Assembly (NCBI RefSeq): GCF_011044995.1 | Contig: NZ_JAAKZW010000059.1 | Location: 1-35,686, forward strand | Length of the DNA stretch: 35,686 bases | DNA from: Streptomyces mesophilus | Lineage (GTDB): Bacteria; Actinomycetota; Actinomycetes; Streptomycetales; Streptomycetaceae | Reading direction: 5' to 3' | Part shown: positions 22,991-31,391 of the stretch, piece after piece | Layout of the letters: each line of letters starts with the position of its first letter | Numbering within the stretch: the first letter of the stretch is position 1 | Program-made: the position numbers and the translations under genes | Notes under the pieces: model-generated | Database searches by the model: none | Seen by the model: the letters and a program-made list of their open reading frames with translations, nothing else | Told to the model about the DNA's origin: nothing

Positions 22991-23764
22991 GTGGTGGAGG
23001 GGGCGGCGACGGAGGCGCTCGATCCGGGGGAGGATCTGTCCCGGCTCGAGGCCGTGACGAAGATCCTCGCCCGTGAAGAGCTGTGCGATCCCGCGGAACT
23101 CGGGTCGCTGATCGAGGCGGCGACCGCGACCGGACCGACCGAGCCGGGCAAGGACTTCGTCGCCGAGAAGTTCCCCCATCCCGAAGAGGCGCGGGCCGCC
23201 TTCGCCTACCGGCGCTATGAGTCGTCCATCGAGGGGCTCATACAGAACGCGGCGCGCCACCCGGAGGCCTTCGCACTGCTCTACGACGCCGAACTGGCCT
23301 CACTCGCCCACTACTTGGAACGTGTGGACCCGAAGTCTCTGCTCATCACCGAGGACCTCGGCAAGAAGGACAGGGGTGGCAAGCCCAGGAAGGTCCTTGA
23401 CTACGGCACCAGATGGGCGGTCACGTACACGGCCGAGCGGGTGGGCACACTGCTCGGGCACCGCCTGGCCAACGCCCGTCACGGTGAGATCGCCGATCTC
23501 GGCGCATTCGACCGGGAAGTGCGCCGCCATCTGAAGGGCGAGTACAGAACCGCACCGGAACTGGTCCGCACCCGGCCCGTCATGGGTGACATCGCCCGCC
23601 GCCCGGCCGCCGCAAAGCTGTCGGGCGACGTGTTCGACGGCCGTGAGCGGCTGCTCGGCGTGCTCGACGCCTGGATCGAGTCCCGCGCCGTACCCGAACG
23701 GACGGCCGCCCAACTGCGCAACCTGGTGGCCGACGGCTATCTGCAAGCGCTGCGCTCTCTCTGA
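22991..23764 (+). CDS. Hypothetical protein, about 257 residues
   Basis: This protein matches no family I recognise. The first usable start after the SGNH stop is GTG 22991 (or GTG 22994), without a clear Shine-Dalgarno sequence. The protein is hydrophilic and mostly helical, with EALDPGEDLSRLEAVTKILAREE near the start, several Lys/Asp-rich turns (TEDLGKKDRGGKPRKV) and a C-terminal helix, RTAAQLRNLVADGYLQALRSL. It has no signal, membrane segment or Cys cluster, so it is probably cytosolic. Codon use is normal for the window. Its TGA directly abuts the stop of the next, convergent gene. Confidence 0.7.
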   Translation: MVEGAATEALDPGEDLSRLEAVTKILAREELCDPAELGSLIEAATATGPTEPGKDFVAEKFPHPEEARAAFAYRRYESSIEGLIQNAARHPEAFALLYDAELASLAHYLERVDPKSLLITEDLGKKDRGGKPRKVLDYGTRWAVTYTAERVGTLLGHRLANARHGEIADLGAFDREVRRHLKGEYRTAPELVRTRPVMGDIARRPAAAKLSGDVFDGRERLLGVLDAWIESRAVPERTAAQLRNLVADGYLQALRSL

Positions 23765-24805
23765 TCAACCGGCCGGCATCGGGCGCACATCCGTGCATCC
23801 CCGCCGCTTCGCCTGGTCCTTGGCGAAGGTGAGCACCAGTTCGCGCAGTTCGCGGTCGGAGACCGCTGTGTCGTCGTCCGCCCAGCCGTCGAAATTGACC
23901 AACTCGCCCTCGCAGCGGGCCGTGACGGTATTGCCGTCACGTCGGCCGTCGTGTCCGGTGACCAGGCTGGTGCTCCAGTCCCCGAAGTACGCACCCAGGC
24001 CGGCATTGACGGGCCGGTCCTTGTCGTCGTCGTACGAGGCCCGCTCCTCCCCAGGGGTTTCCAGGTAGAGCTCGCAGTGGACCACCGGCGTGGTGTCACC
24101 ACCCACCACCCGAACCCGGGTGCCCTTCGGCAGTTGCGCCGAGGCCGTGCCACAGGCCGAGTCCCGTACGTCGGTCGCCTTCTTCGGCTTGGCGTCCCTG
24201 CTCAGGACGTCATCGGGCACCTTCAACGGCTTCGCGCCACAGCCCAGTTGACCGGAAGCGCGGTGCGCCCCCGTCACCGCGGCCTGCAGCAGCGCGACCG
24301 AGGGGTCGCCGGTCGTCCCGCCACGGGCCACGACCAGCATCGTGCGCGGGCGGCCCTTGTCGTCCCTGCCGAGCGCGGGACATTCCTGTCGGAGTACGGC
24401 GTGACCCGCCCCGTCGAAGAAGCCGGGCAGGCCATGGGGCAGCCCGGTCATCGCGTCGAGGCCTCGCTCGGCGCTGCGCAGCATTCCGGCATCCTGCTGA
24501 TCGCGGCCGGTGTACGCGTCGATGCCGACCAGCCGTTCGGTGCGACCGCTGTCCGTCTCGTACTCCAGTGAGCAGGAGTACTGGCCCAGCTCTTCGATCA
24601 GCTGCTCGTCCGTGTTGGCGAGCGGTCGCTCATCGGCGTTGAGCACATCGACGACGAGGTCGGGGAAGACCCCGCCGCAGGCCTCCCGCGCCAGCCACCA
24701 GTCCTTGACGTGCGGCTTGGCGCAGTAACCCACCAGCCCCAGCACGGCCACGCCCACCAAGGCGAGCTTCACCCAACGTCGCACCCGCAACCCACCCCGT
24801 ACCAC
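23765..24805 (-). CDS. Hypothetical membrane-anchored protein, Cys-containing
   Basis: This is a 346-residue protein with one N-terminal transmembrane segment (VKLALVGVAVLGLVGYCAK at about 12-30) and a large extracytoplasmic part holding about eight Cys, suggesting disulfides. I recognise no domain. The GTG at 24805 is used; an internal GTG at 24784 has GGTGGG upstream and is equally possible. A lipobox is not convincing (LVGYC has Tyr at -1). Its stop codon is back-to-back with the preceding gene's stop (TGATCA at 23762-23767), leaving no space for a terminator. Confidence 0.75.
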   Translation of the reverse strand: MVRGGLRVRRWVKLALVGVAVLGLVGYCAKPHVKDWWLAREACGGVFPDLVVDVLNADERPLANTDEQLIEELGQYSCSLEYETDSGRTERLVGIDAYTGRDQQDAGMLRSAERGLDAMTGLPHGLPGFFDGAGHAVLRQECPALGRDDKGRPRTMLVVARGGTTGDPSVALLQAAVTGAHRASGQLGCGAKPLKVPDDVLSRDAKPKKATDVRDSACGTASAQLPKGTRVRVVGGDTTPVVHCELYLETPGEERASYDDDKDRPVNAGLGAYFGDWSTSLVTGHDGRRDGNTVTARCEGELVNFDGWADDDTAVSDRELRELVLTFAKDQAKRRGCTDVRPMPAG

Positions 24806-24878
24806 CGAAGACCGATCCGGAGCGGACCCTACCGCGAGGCCGGCGGGGGCTGGACGAGGGCCCTGGTCCCCCAGCTCC

Positions 24879-25571
24879 TCAGTCCTCCAGCTCCTTGCGC
24901 TCCGCCCTCTTCTCCAGCTTCTCCCTGCGGCGCTCCTCCTTGAGGCGCTGCTTCTCCGCGCGGGTCACTTTGCGTTCGACACCGACCCCGCCCATGAGCG
25001 CGAAGCCCGTGAGGACCACCCGGGGCGCCCCGGGGTCGCCCGGTACGCCCTCCTCGCGGTGGTCGAAGCCGCCCATGATGCCGAAGCCGCGCACCACGAC
25101 CTCGACACCGGGCGGGACGATCACGCTCATCCCGCCCATGATCGCCACGCAGTTGACCACGATCTCGCGGTCCTCGAAGTGGGCCTCGCGCAGATCGATC
25201 TCGCCGCCGCCCCAGAACGCGAAGCAGTTGAAGCGGCGCGGCGCGGTCCACACGCCCTTGCGCTGGAAGCCGCCCATGATCGCCACGCCGCCGCGCGAGG
25301 TGGCCTCGCCGCCGATGCGCGCGGGCCAGCCGGGGCTGCCGGCCGCCTGAGCGGGGGCGAACGGCACGGGCGCAGCGGCCTGTCCGGCGCCCGGCAGATC
25401 GCGGGTCAGGGGCTCCAAGTCCCCGTACGTACGCGCCTTGTAGACGGAATCGAGGCGCTCCTCGAACTCCTCCATATCGAGGCGGCCCTCGGCCAGCGCG
25501 TCCCGCAGCACCTCGGCGACCCGCTCTCGGTCGGCGTCTGATGCCCTCAGCTCGGGCAGGTCGTCGGTCAT
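24879..25571 (-). CDS. DUF1707 (SHOCT-like) protein with LiaF-type C-terminal region
   Basis: This is a 230-residue protein. The N-terminal DUF1707 domain covers residues about 8-60 (ELRASDADRERVAEVLRDAL, then GRLDMEEFEERLDSVYKARTYGDL). A Pro/Ala linker is followed by a beta-rich region with four related motifs: VAIMGGFQRKG, VAIMGGMSVIVP, FGIMGGFDHR and FALMGGVGVERK. These IMGG repeats are typical of LiaF-like cell-wall-response proteins. The last 35 residues are a Lys/Arg/Glu-rich helix (KQRLKEERRREKLEKRAERK). There is no membrane segment. It is co-directional with the downstream-facing ABC exporter genes. A wall-stress role is inferred from the family. Confidence 0.85.
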   Translation of the reverse strand: MTDDLPELRASDADRERVAEVLRDALAEGRLDMEEFEERLDSVYKARTYGDLEPLTRDLPGAGQAAAPVPFAPAQAAGSPGWPARIGGEATSRGGVAIMGGFQRKGVWTAPRRFNCFAFWGGGEIDLREAHFEDREIVVNCVAIMGGMSVIVPPGVEVVVRGFGIMGGFDHREEGVPGDPGAPRVVLTGFALMGGVGVERKVTRAEKQRLKEERRREKLEKRAERKELED

Positions 25572-25583
25572 ATGAATCAGCCT

Positions 25584-25680
25584 AGCCGGGCGACCGCCAC
25601 GAGGGTCACCCCCGCCGAACCCGAGCCGGGCGACCGCCGCGAGGGTCACCCCCGCCGAGCCACCGCCACGGAGAAGGTCA
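25584..25680. repeat. Imperfect repeats after the ABC ATPase stop codon
   Basis: AGCCGGGCGACCGCC (25584 and 25624, period 40) heads two nearly identical 40-bp copies, each holding GGTCACCCC. A third, shortened copy starts at 25658 and runs into the stop codon of the ABC ATPase gene (TCA at 25678-25680), where GGTCACCCC recurs. Unlike the copies at 19885-19983, the period is not a multiple of three. Confidence 0.8.
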
Positions 25681-26640
25681 CCCCAGCTCCGCCCGGTCCG
25701 CGTACATCTTCGCGATCACCGCTTCGATATCGGGCTCCCGTACGGAGAGATCCACCAGCGGATACGCGGAGGCGATCTCGGTGACCAGGGGCGCCGCGGA
25801 CGCGGAGGCCGGGAACGCCAGCCACTGGCGGGGCCCTTCGACCCGCCGGACCCGCGCGCCGGGCACGTCGAGCGGGGGCAGTTCGCGCTCCAGGTCCACC
25901 ACCAGGGTGCGTTCGCTCTCGCCGATCTCGTGGAGTCCGGCGAGCGCCCCGTCGTACATCAGACGGCCGTGGTCGATGACCATCACGCGCTTGCAGAGCT
26001 GCTCGATGTCCTGCAGATCGTGGGTGGTGAGCAGGATGGTCGTACCGGCGGAGGTATTCAAGTCCCGCAGGAATTCGCGGACTTTGGCCTTGCTGACGAC
26101 ATCGAGGCCGATCGTCGGCTCGTCGAGATACAGCACCTCCGGGTCGTGCAGGAGCGCCGCCGCGATATCGCCGCGCATCCGCTGGCCGAGGGAGAGCTGG
26201 CGTACGGGGACGGCCAACAGCTCGGCGAGGTCGAGGAGTTCGACGCAGCGGTCGAGGTTGGCGCGGAAGCGGGCGTCGGGAATGCGGTACATGCGGTGGG
26301 CCAGCTTGTACGAGTCGATCAGCGGCAGGTCCCACCACAGCGTGGTGCGCTGTCCGAAGACCACACCGATGCGGTGGGCGAGCCGGGTGCGCTCGCGGGA
26401 GGGGTCGATGCCCGCGACCCGTACGCGCCCGCCGCTCGGCGTGAGGATCCCGGTCAGCATCTTGATCGTGGTCGACTTCCCGGCACCGTTCGGCCCGATG
26501 TAGCCGACCATCTCGCCGCGCGGCACGGTGAAGCTGATGCCGTCGACCGCCCGCACCTCATGGCGTTCGCGCCGCAGGAACCCCTTCTTCTTGCGGACGT
26601 CGAACACCTTCCGTACGTCCTCGAGCTCGATGAAATCCAT
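25678..26640 (-). CDS. ABC-2-type exporter ATP-binding protein
   Basis: This ATPase subunit has 320 residues from ATG 26640. An open frame reaches 26688, and a GTG at 26655 is possible. Motifs are all present: Walker A GPNGAGKST (IGPNGAGKSTTIKML), Q-loop VFGQRTTLWW, signature LSLGQRMRGDIA, Walker B VLYLDEPTIGLD and H-loop LLTTHD. The Q-loop and LSLGQRMR forms are typical of the COG4586-type exporters, which pair with two ABC-2 permeases. It lies downstream of those two permease genes and is probably transcribed with them. The cargo is unknown. Confidence 0.93.
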   Translation of the reverse strand: MDFIELEDVRKVFDVRKKKGFLRRERHEVRAVDGISFTVPRGEMVGYIGPNGAGKSTTIKMLTGILTPSGGRVRVAGIDPSRERTRLAHRIGVVFGQRTTLWWDLPLIDSYKLAHRMYRIPDARFRANLDRCVELLDLAELLAVPVRQLSLGQRMRGDIAAALLHDPEVLYLDEPTIGLDVVSKAKVREFLRDLNTSAGTTILLTTHDLQDIEQLCKRVMVIDHGRLMYDGALAGLHEIGESERTLVVDLERELPPLDVPGARVRRVEGPRQWLAFPASASAAPLVTEIASAYPLVDLSVREPDIEAVIAKMYADRAELG

Positions 26641-26662
26641 GGTCTCCAAGTCCACGCCGCGA

Positions 26663-27511
26663 TCAGCTCCCTGTACTGCGATACGCACGAAGGCCCGCCC
26701 GCCAGCACAGCCCCGCGAGCAGCGCGCACAGCGCGGCGACGAGCGGCGGCAGGAAGGCCGTGAGGGACGGGGAGAACGGAAGGTCCACCGGGTAGGGCCG
26801 GTCGAGGACGTAGAGCGCGGGCAGCCAGTTGACGAAGGCCAGCGGCAGCACGAAGGTCACCCCGCGCACGAGGTCCTTGGCGAAGATGGTCGGCGGGTAC
26901 TGAAGGAGCGTATTTCCGCCGTACGTGAAGGAGTTGACCACTTCCGCGGCATCACGCGCCCAGAACTGGAACGCGGCCCCGGCCACCATCACCGCCCCGA
27001 AGATCACCCCGCCGGACAGCACCATCACCGGGACGACGCAGACCTTGAGCACCGTCCAGTCGACGTCCACGAGGACCAGCGCCCACACCAGGACGAAAAG
27101 GCCCTGAGTGACGCGCCCGAGCCGGCGCAGCGCGAACCGGTCGGCGGCGACCTGCGCGAGGACCGGCGCGGGCCGCACGAGCAGGGTGTCGAGGGTGCCG
27201 TCGCGTACCCGCCGGCCGATCCGGGAGACCTGTCCGAGCGCGAGGTCGGCGAGACCGAAAGCGGTGCTGGTCGCCCCGTACAGGAAAGCGACCTCGGTGA
27301 AGTCGAAGCCGCCGAGGCCCTCGACGTGGCTGAACATCAGCAGGATCACGACGAAGTCGAAGAACGTCACGACGAAGTTGGCGAGCAGCGTCATCGCGAA
27401 CGAGAAGCGGTACGCCATCGTGGACCGGATCCACATCGCCGCGATCATCCGGAACGCGGCGAGCCCGCTCCCCAGCCGCGCCCCCGCGCCCATCGCCCCC
27501 GGCTCAGCCAC
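26663..27511 (-). CDS. ABC-2-type exporter permease (second subunit)
   Basis: This is a 282-residue six-helix membrane protein of the ABC-2 permease family. The coupling-type sequence GRRVRDGTLDTLLVRPAP follows the second helix group, matching COG3694-like permeases. The start GTG at 27511 overlaps the preceding permease gene by 8 nt, so the two are translationally coupled. The last 22 bp before the ATPase gene hold no other feature. It would form a heterodimeric channel with the other permease, driven by the ATPase encoded next. Confidence 0.9.
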   Translation of the reverse strand: MAEPGAMGAGARLGSGLAAFRMIAAMWIRSTMAYRFSFAMTLLANFVVTFFDFVVILLMFSHVEGLGGFDFTEVAFLYGATSTAFGLADLALGQVSRIGRRVRDGTLDTLLVRPAPVLAQVAADRFALRRLGRVTQGLFVLVWALVLVDVDWTVLKVCVVPVMVLSGGVIFGAVMVAGAAFQFWARDAAEVVNSFTYGGNTLLQYPPTIFAKDLVRGVTFVLPLAFVNWLPALYVLDRPYPVDLPFSPSLTAFLPPLVAALCALLAGLCWRAGLRAYRSTGS

Positions 27512-28307
27512 CCTGAACCACCACCCTGCGCCGCGCCACCAGTTGGAGCCCGCGCCCGGCCGCGAGCAGCACCACGGCCCACCCGGCCTGGAATCCGTAC
27601 GCCTTCAGCAGGCCCCAGCCGGTGTACTTGCCGAGGAACACATCGGCCGGCACCTGCAGCATCGACGCCCACGGCAGGACGCGCGCCACGTCGCCGAGCG
27701 CTCCGGGGAAGACGGTGAGGGGCAGCAGCATCCCGGAGAAGAACAGCCCGCACAGCCAGGCGATCTGCACCACGCCCGCCCCGTCCATCAGCCAGAACGC
27801 GCTGAGCGCCACCAGGAACCAAATGGCGAAACCGACCACGACCCCGAGCGCGACCGAGCCGAGGAACGCCGGCCACTGCCAGGCCGCGTCGGGCAGCGCG
27901 AGATCGAAGGCGAACGCGCCCACGGCCATCGGCACGATCCCGCGGCCGACCAGCTCGAAGGCGGCGCGCCCCAAGTCGGCGGCCAGCCACCACAGTTGGA
28001 GATCAGCCGGGCGATAGAGATCGATCGCGATGTCACCGGTCTTGATCCGCTCGATCAGCTCCTCGGCGAACCCGCCGCCGCCCATCAGACCGCAGGTCGC
28101 GAGCAGCGCCTGCCCGATCCAGACGAACGCGAGGGCCTCGGGCTTGTCGTAGCCGCCCAGGTTCGGGCGCTCGTCCCACAGGGCGATGAAGGTGAACGCG
28201 AGAACGAAGCCGAAGACGGTGTTGGTGAAGATGCCCGCGGCGGTCGCCACCCGGTACGTCGAGTGCCGCCGGAACCCTCCGGCCGCCACGGCCGCGTACA
28301 AGCGCAC
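27504..28307 (-). CDS. ABC-2-type exporter permease (first subunit)
   Basis: This is a 267-residue six-helix membrane protein, the partner of the next permease. VAAGGFRRHSTYRVATAAGIF begins the first helix group. EELIERIKTGDIAIDLYRPADL is the coupling-loop motif shared with COG4587-like permeases. The GTG at 28307 was chosen for the AAGGGGGAG just upstream; the open frame to 28337 adds only Arg/Gly. It is the first gene of a three-gene exporter operon (permease, permease, ATPase), which is a common layout for this transporter type. Confidence 0.9.
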   Translation of the reverse strand: MRLYAAVAAGGFRRHSTYRVATAAGIFTNTVFGFVLAFTFIALWDERPNLGGYDKPEALAFVWIGQALLATCGLMGGGGFAEELIERIKTGDIAIDLYRPADLQLWWLAADLGRAAFELVGRGIVPMAVGAFAFDLALPDAAWQWPAFLGSVALGVVVGFAIWFLVALSAFWLMDGAGVVQIAWLCGLFFSGMLLPLTVFPGALGDVARVLPWASMLQVPADVFLGKYTGWGLLKAYGFQAGWAVVLLAAGRGLQLVARRRVVVQGG

Positions 28308-28492
28308 GTGTCTCCCCCTTCCCGGCCACGCGTCCACGGACCGCCGACCGACCGGCGGCAGCCAAAGACGACGACCCTAGCCGCGCACGGCAACCGGGCG
28401 CCACGCGTTTTCACTCATCCGGCCGACCGCACCGCCATCCGGGGCGCGCGGCGCAGACGGGGCTCATACAACCTGATGCAAAGGTGTCAGAC

Positions 28493-30901
28493 ATGAGCGA
28501 CGAGCCGCGTGAGCAGGAGGGGCCACAGCAAGGATGGGCTCCCCGTGAGCCGGAGCCCGCCGGGGCTCCGCAGCCCGGTCCCGCATCCGCGCAAGCCCCG
28601 GACCCCAAGGGCAAGAAGAACCGCAAGCGCACCGGCTGGCGCCGCGCCCTGCCCACCTGGCGGATGGTCCTCGGCACCTTCCTGCTCCTGTGCCTGCTGA
28701 TCGGCGGCGCCCTCGTCGCCGGCTACATGCTCGTCGACATCCCGCCCGCCAACGCCGCCGCGACCGCCCAGACCAACGTCTACCTGTACGCCGACGGCAA
28801 ACAGCTCGCCCGCGACGGCGACGTCAACCGCGAGAACATCCCGCTCGCCCAAGTTCCCGAAAACGTACGGCAGGCGGTGCTCGCCGCCGAGGACCGCGAC
28901 TTCTACTCCGAGTCCGCCGTCGACCCCAAGGCGATGCTGCGCGCGGCCTGGAACACCGTCACCGGCAAGGGCAAACAGTCCGGTTCGACCATCACCCAGC
29001 AGTACGTGAAGAACTACTACCTCAACCAGGACCAGACGATCGGCCGCAAGGTGAAGGAGTTCTTCATCGCGATCAAACTGGGCCGCGAGGTCAGCAAGGA
29101 CGACATCCTCGAGGGCTATCTCAACACCAGCTACTTCGGGCGCAACGCGTACGGCATCTCCGCCGCCGCCCACGCGTACTACGACAAGAAGCCCCAGGAC
29201 CTGACCACCGCCGAGGGCGCCTATCTCGCGACGCTCCTCAACTCCCCCAGCGCATACGACGTGACGGCGCACCCCGAGAACAAGCCGCGGGCCGTGGCGC
29301 GCTGGAACTACGTGCTCGACGGCATGGTCAAGGAGAAGTGGCTGGCCCCCGCCGTGCGCTCGAAGATGAAGTTCCCCGATCCGGAGGCCGAGGCCGGCAC
29401 GTCATCGGGTCTGTCCGGGCAGCGCGGCTACCTGGTGAACGCCGTCAAGGACTACCTCCTCGCCAACGAGATCGTCGACGAGGACGAACTCAAGGGCGGC
29501 GGCTACCGCATCACCACCACGATCGACCCCGATCAGCAGGACGCCTTCGTCAAGGCCGTCGACGACCAGCTGATGTCCAAGCTCGACAAGAAGGACCGCA
29601 AGGCCGACCGGAACGTACGGGCGGGCGGCGCCGCGATCGACCCCGCGACCGGCCGCATCACCGCTCTCTACGGCGGGATCGACTACGTCAAGCAGTTCAC
29701 CAACAACGCCACCCGGCGCGACTACCAGGCCGGCTCCACCTTCAAGGCCTTCGTCCTCGCCTCCGCGTTCGACAACGACTCCACCACCCAGGACGGCCGC
29801 CCGATCACCCCGAACACCATCTACGACGGCACCAGCGGACGCCCCGTACAAGGGTGGAACGGCGAGCGGTTCGCCCCCGAGAACGAGGACCACGTCGACT
29901 ACGGGAACGTCACCGTGCGCACCGCCGCCGAGAAGTCCGTCAACTCGGTGTTCGCGCAGATGGCCGTGGACGTCGGCTCGGAGAAGGTGATGGACACCTC
30001 CATCGGCCTCGGCATCCCGAAGACCACCCCCGGCCTCGGCCCGTACCCCTCGATCTCGCTCGGCACCCCGACCGCCAGCGTCCTCGACGTCGCCCAGGCG
30101 TACGCGACCCTCGCCAACCACGGCCGGCACGGCACGTTCGCGCTCGTCGACAAGCTCGAGAAGAACGGGAAGGACATCGCGCTCCCCGCCCGGGACACCG
30201 AGCAGGTCATCTCCCGCGCGGCCGCCGACACCACCACCTCGGTGCTGCAGTCCGTCGTCGACGCGGGCACCGGCTCCGCCGCACTCGCCGCGGGCCGCCC
30301 GGCCGCGGGCAAGACGGGCACGGCCGAGGAGGACAAGGCCGCCTGGTTCGCGGGCTACACCCCCGAACTCGCCACCGTCGTCGCCGTGATGGGCCAGGAC
30401 CCCGACACCGCCATCCAGACCCCGCTGTACGGGGCGCTCGGCCAGCCCCGCATGAACGGCGGCGCGTATCCGGCGCGGATCTGGGCCCAGTTCACCCGGA
30501 CCGCACTGGCGGACAAGCCCGTGCAGGACTTCGACCTGGAGATCCCGTCCGGTTCCGAGGAACCGCCGCCGCTGCCCACCATCCCGCCGCAGGACGGCCG
30601 GACCGAGGGCGCCGACGAAGGCCGGACGCAGGGACAGGACCAGGGCCAGACCCAAGGAACCGACCAGGGCCGGGCCCAAGGCCAGGACCAAGGGCAGACG
30701 CAGGGCACCGACCAAGGCCAGGACCAAGGGCAGACCCAAGGAACCGACGAGGGCCAGACCCAAGGTCAGATCCAAGGCCAGGCCCAGGGCCAGACCAACG
30801 GGGGCGCCGACGGAGGCACGGACGGCACCGATGTCGGCGGACAGGACGGCGGCCAGGGCGACGTCGGGGGCGACGGCGGGGCGGACGCCGGGAGCACGTA
30901 G
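28493..30901 (+). CDS. Class A penicillin-binding protein (transglycosylase/transpeptidase)
   Basis: This is an 802-residue bifunctional peptidoglycan synthase anchored in the membrane. Residues 1-55 are a cytoplasmic Pro/Gln-rich and basic tail, and one transmembrane helix follows at about 58-80. The GT51 transglycosylase domain spans about 95-270, with catalytic E133 in AAEDRDFY and GSTITQQYVKN. The transpeptidase domain spans about 370-650, with SxxK at S415-TFK418, SxN at S482-V-N484 and K607-TG. The last ~100 residues are Gln/Gly/Asp repeats (see the repeat entry). The ATG at 28493 has AGGTG six bases upstream, better than GTG 28484. The very long extracytoplasmic low-complexity tail is the odd feature. 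Confidence 0.95.
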   Translation: MSDEPREQEGPQQGWAPREPEPAGAPQPGPASAQAPDPKGKKNRKRTGWRRALPTWRMVLGTFLLLCLLIGGALVAGYMLVDIPPANAAATAQTNVYLYADGKQLARDGDVNRENIPLAQVPENVRQAVLAAEDRDFYSESAVDPKAMLRAAWNTVTGKGKQSGSTITQQYVKNYYLNQDQTIGRKVKEFFIAIKLGREVSKDDILEGYLNTSYFGRNAYGISAAAHAYYDKKPQDLTTAEGAYLATLLNSPSAYDVTAHPENKPRAVARWNYVLDGMVKEKWLAPAVRSKMKFPDPEAEAGTSSGLSGQRGYLVNAVKDYLLANEIVDEDELKGGGYRITTTIDPDQQDAFVKAVDDQLMSKLDKKDRKADRNVRAGGAAIDPATGRITALYGGIDYVKQFTNNATRRDYQAGSTFKAFVLASAFDNDSTTQDGRPITPNTIYDGTSGRPVQGWNGERFAPENEDHVDYGNVTVRTAAEKSVNSVFAQMAVDVGSEKVMDTSIGLGIPKTTPGLGPYPSISLGTPTASVLDVAQAYATLANHGRHGTFALVDKLEKNGKDIALPARDTEQVISRAAADTTTSVLQSVVDAGTGSAALAAGRPAAGKTGTAEEDKAAWFAGYTPELATVVAVMGQDPDTAIQTPLYGALGQPRMNGGAYPARIWAQFTRTALADKPVQDFDLEIPSGSEEPPPLPTIPPQDGRTEGADEGRTQGQDQGQTQGTDQGRAQGQDQGQTQGTDQGQDQGQTQGTDEGQTQGQIQGQAQGQTNGGADGGTDGTDVGGQDGGQGDVGGDGGADAGST
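30600..30800 (+). repeat. Q/G/D repeat tail of the penicillin-binding protein
   Basis: The region encodes repeats of the type TQGTDQGQ and DQGQTQG in a row, after which it becomes Gly/Asp-rich to the stop. It is in frame, lies at the protein's outer end, and could vary in length between strains. A similar design of flexible low-complexity extracytoplasmic tails is found in other wall-facing proteins. Confidence 0.85.
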
Positions 30902-30924
30902 CCAGCGTCTTCCACGGGTGAACG

Positions 30925-30972
30925 CATACGGGGAGGGGCCGGCGAACGGATTCGCCGGCCCCTCCCCGTATG
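30925..30972. terminator. Strong bidirectional terminator after the penicillin-binding protein gene
   Basis: A 22-bp perfect inverted repeat (30925-30946 with 30951-30972, loop CGGA) lies between the plus-strand PBP gene and the minus-strand GroES-like gene. It is a strong candidate for ending both transcripts. Confidence 0.9.
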
Positions 30973-30996
30973 ACAGGTCTGCCAGAAAAACTGGGT

Positions 30997-31338
30997 CTAG
31001 AGGTATAGGCCGGTGGAGTCCTCCGACCCCTCGAAGCGGTCGGCCGCGACGGCATGCAGATCCCGCTCGCGCATCAGCACATAGGCGACCCCGCGCACCT
31101 CGACCTCGGCGCGGTCCTCCGGGTCGTACAGGACGCGGTCACCGGGCTCGACCGCCCGCACGTTCTGCCCGACGGCGACGACCTCCGCCCAGGCGAGCCG
31201 CCGGCCCACGGCCGCGGTCGCCGGGATCACGATCCCGCCGGTCGAACGCCGCTCGCCCTCGATCGTGTCCGTCCGTACGAGGACCCGGTCGTGCAGCATC
31301 CGGATGGGCAACTTGTCGTGATGGGTGTTCGCGCTCAC
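30997..31338 (-). CDS. GroES-like (chaperonin 10) protein, without a GroEL neighbour
   Basis: This is a 113-residue protein of the cpn10 fold: MLHDRVLVRTDTIEGERRSTGG contains the mobile-loop region, then IVIPATA, and VGPGDRVLYDPEDRAEVEV-like turns (here AVEPGDRVLYDPED). Canonical GroES is normally encoded next to groEL, but no groEL gene is present here, so this is a paralogue of unproved function. The start GTG at 31338 has AGGTAGG upstream. A GroEL cofactor role is possible but not shown. Confidence 0.85.
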   Translation of the reverse strand: MSANTHHDKLPIRMLHDRVLVRTDTIEGERRSTGGIVIPATAAVGRRLAWAEVVAVGQNVRAVEPGDRVLYDPEDRAEVEVRGVAYVLMRERDLHAVAADRFEGSEDSTGLYL

Positions 31339-31391
31339 GCCCCGAACCTACCTGCCTCCACGTCGGCCGTACGCCCCAGGGTCGGGGCCTT

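Noticed and set aside
21439..23151. 570-codon minus-strand frame
   Set aside because: It is antisense to the SGNH hydrolase, which has complete catalytic blocks; the translated sequence is Arg/Gly/Ala-rich and has no domain.
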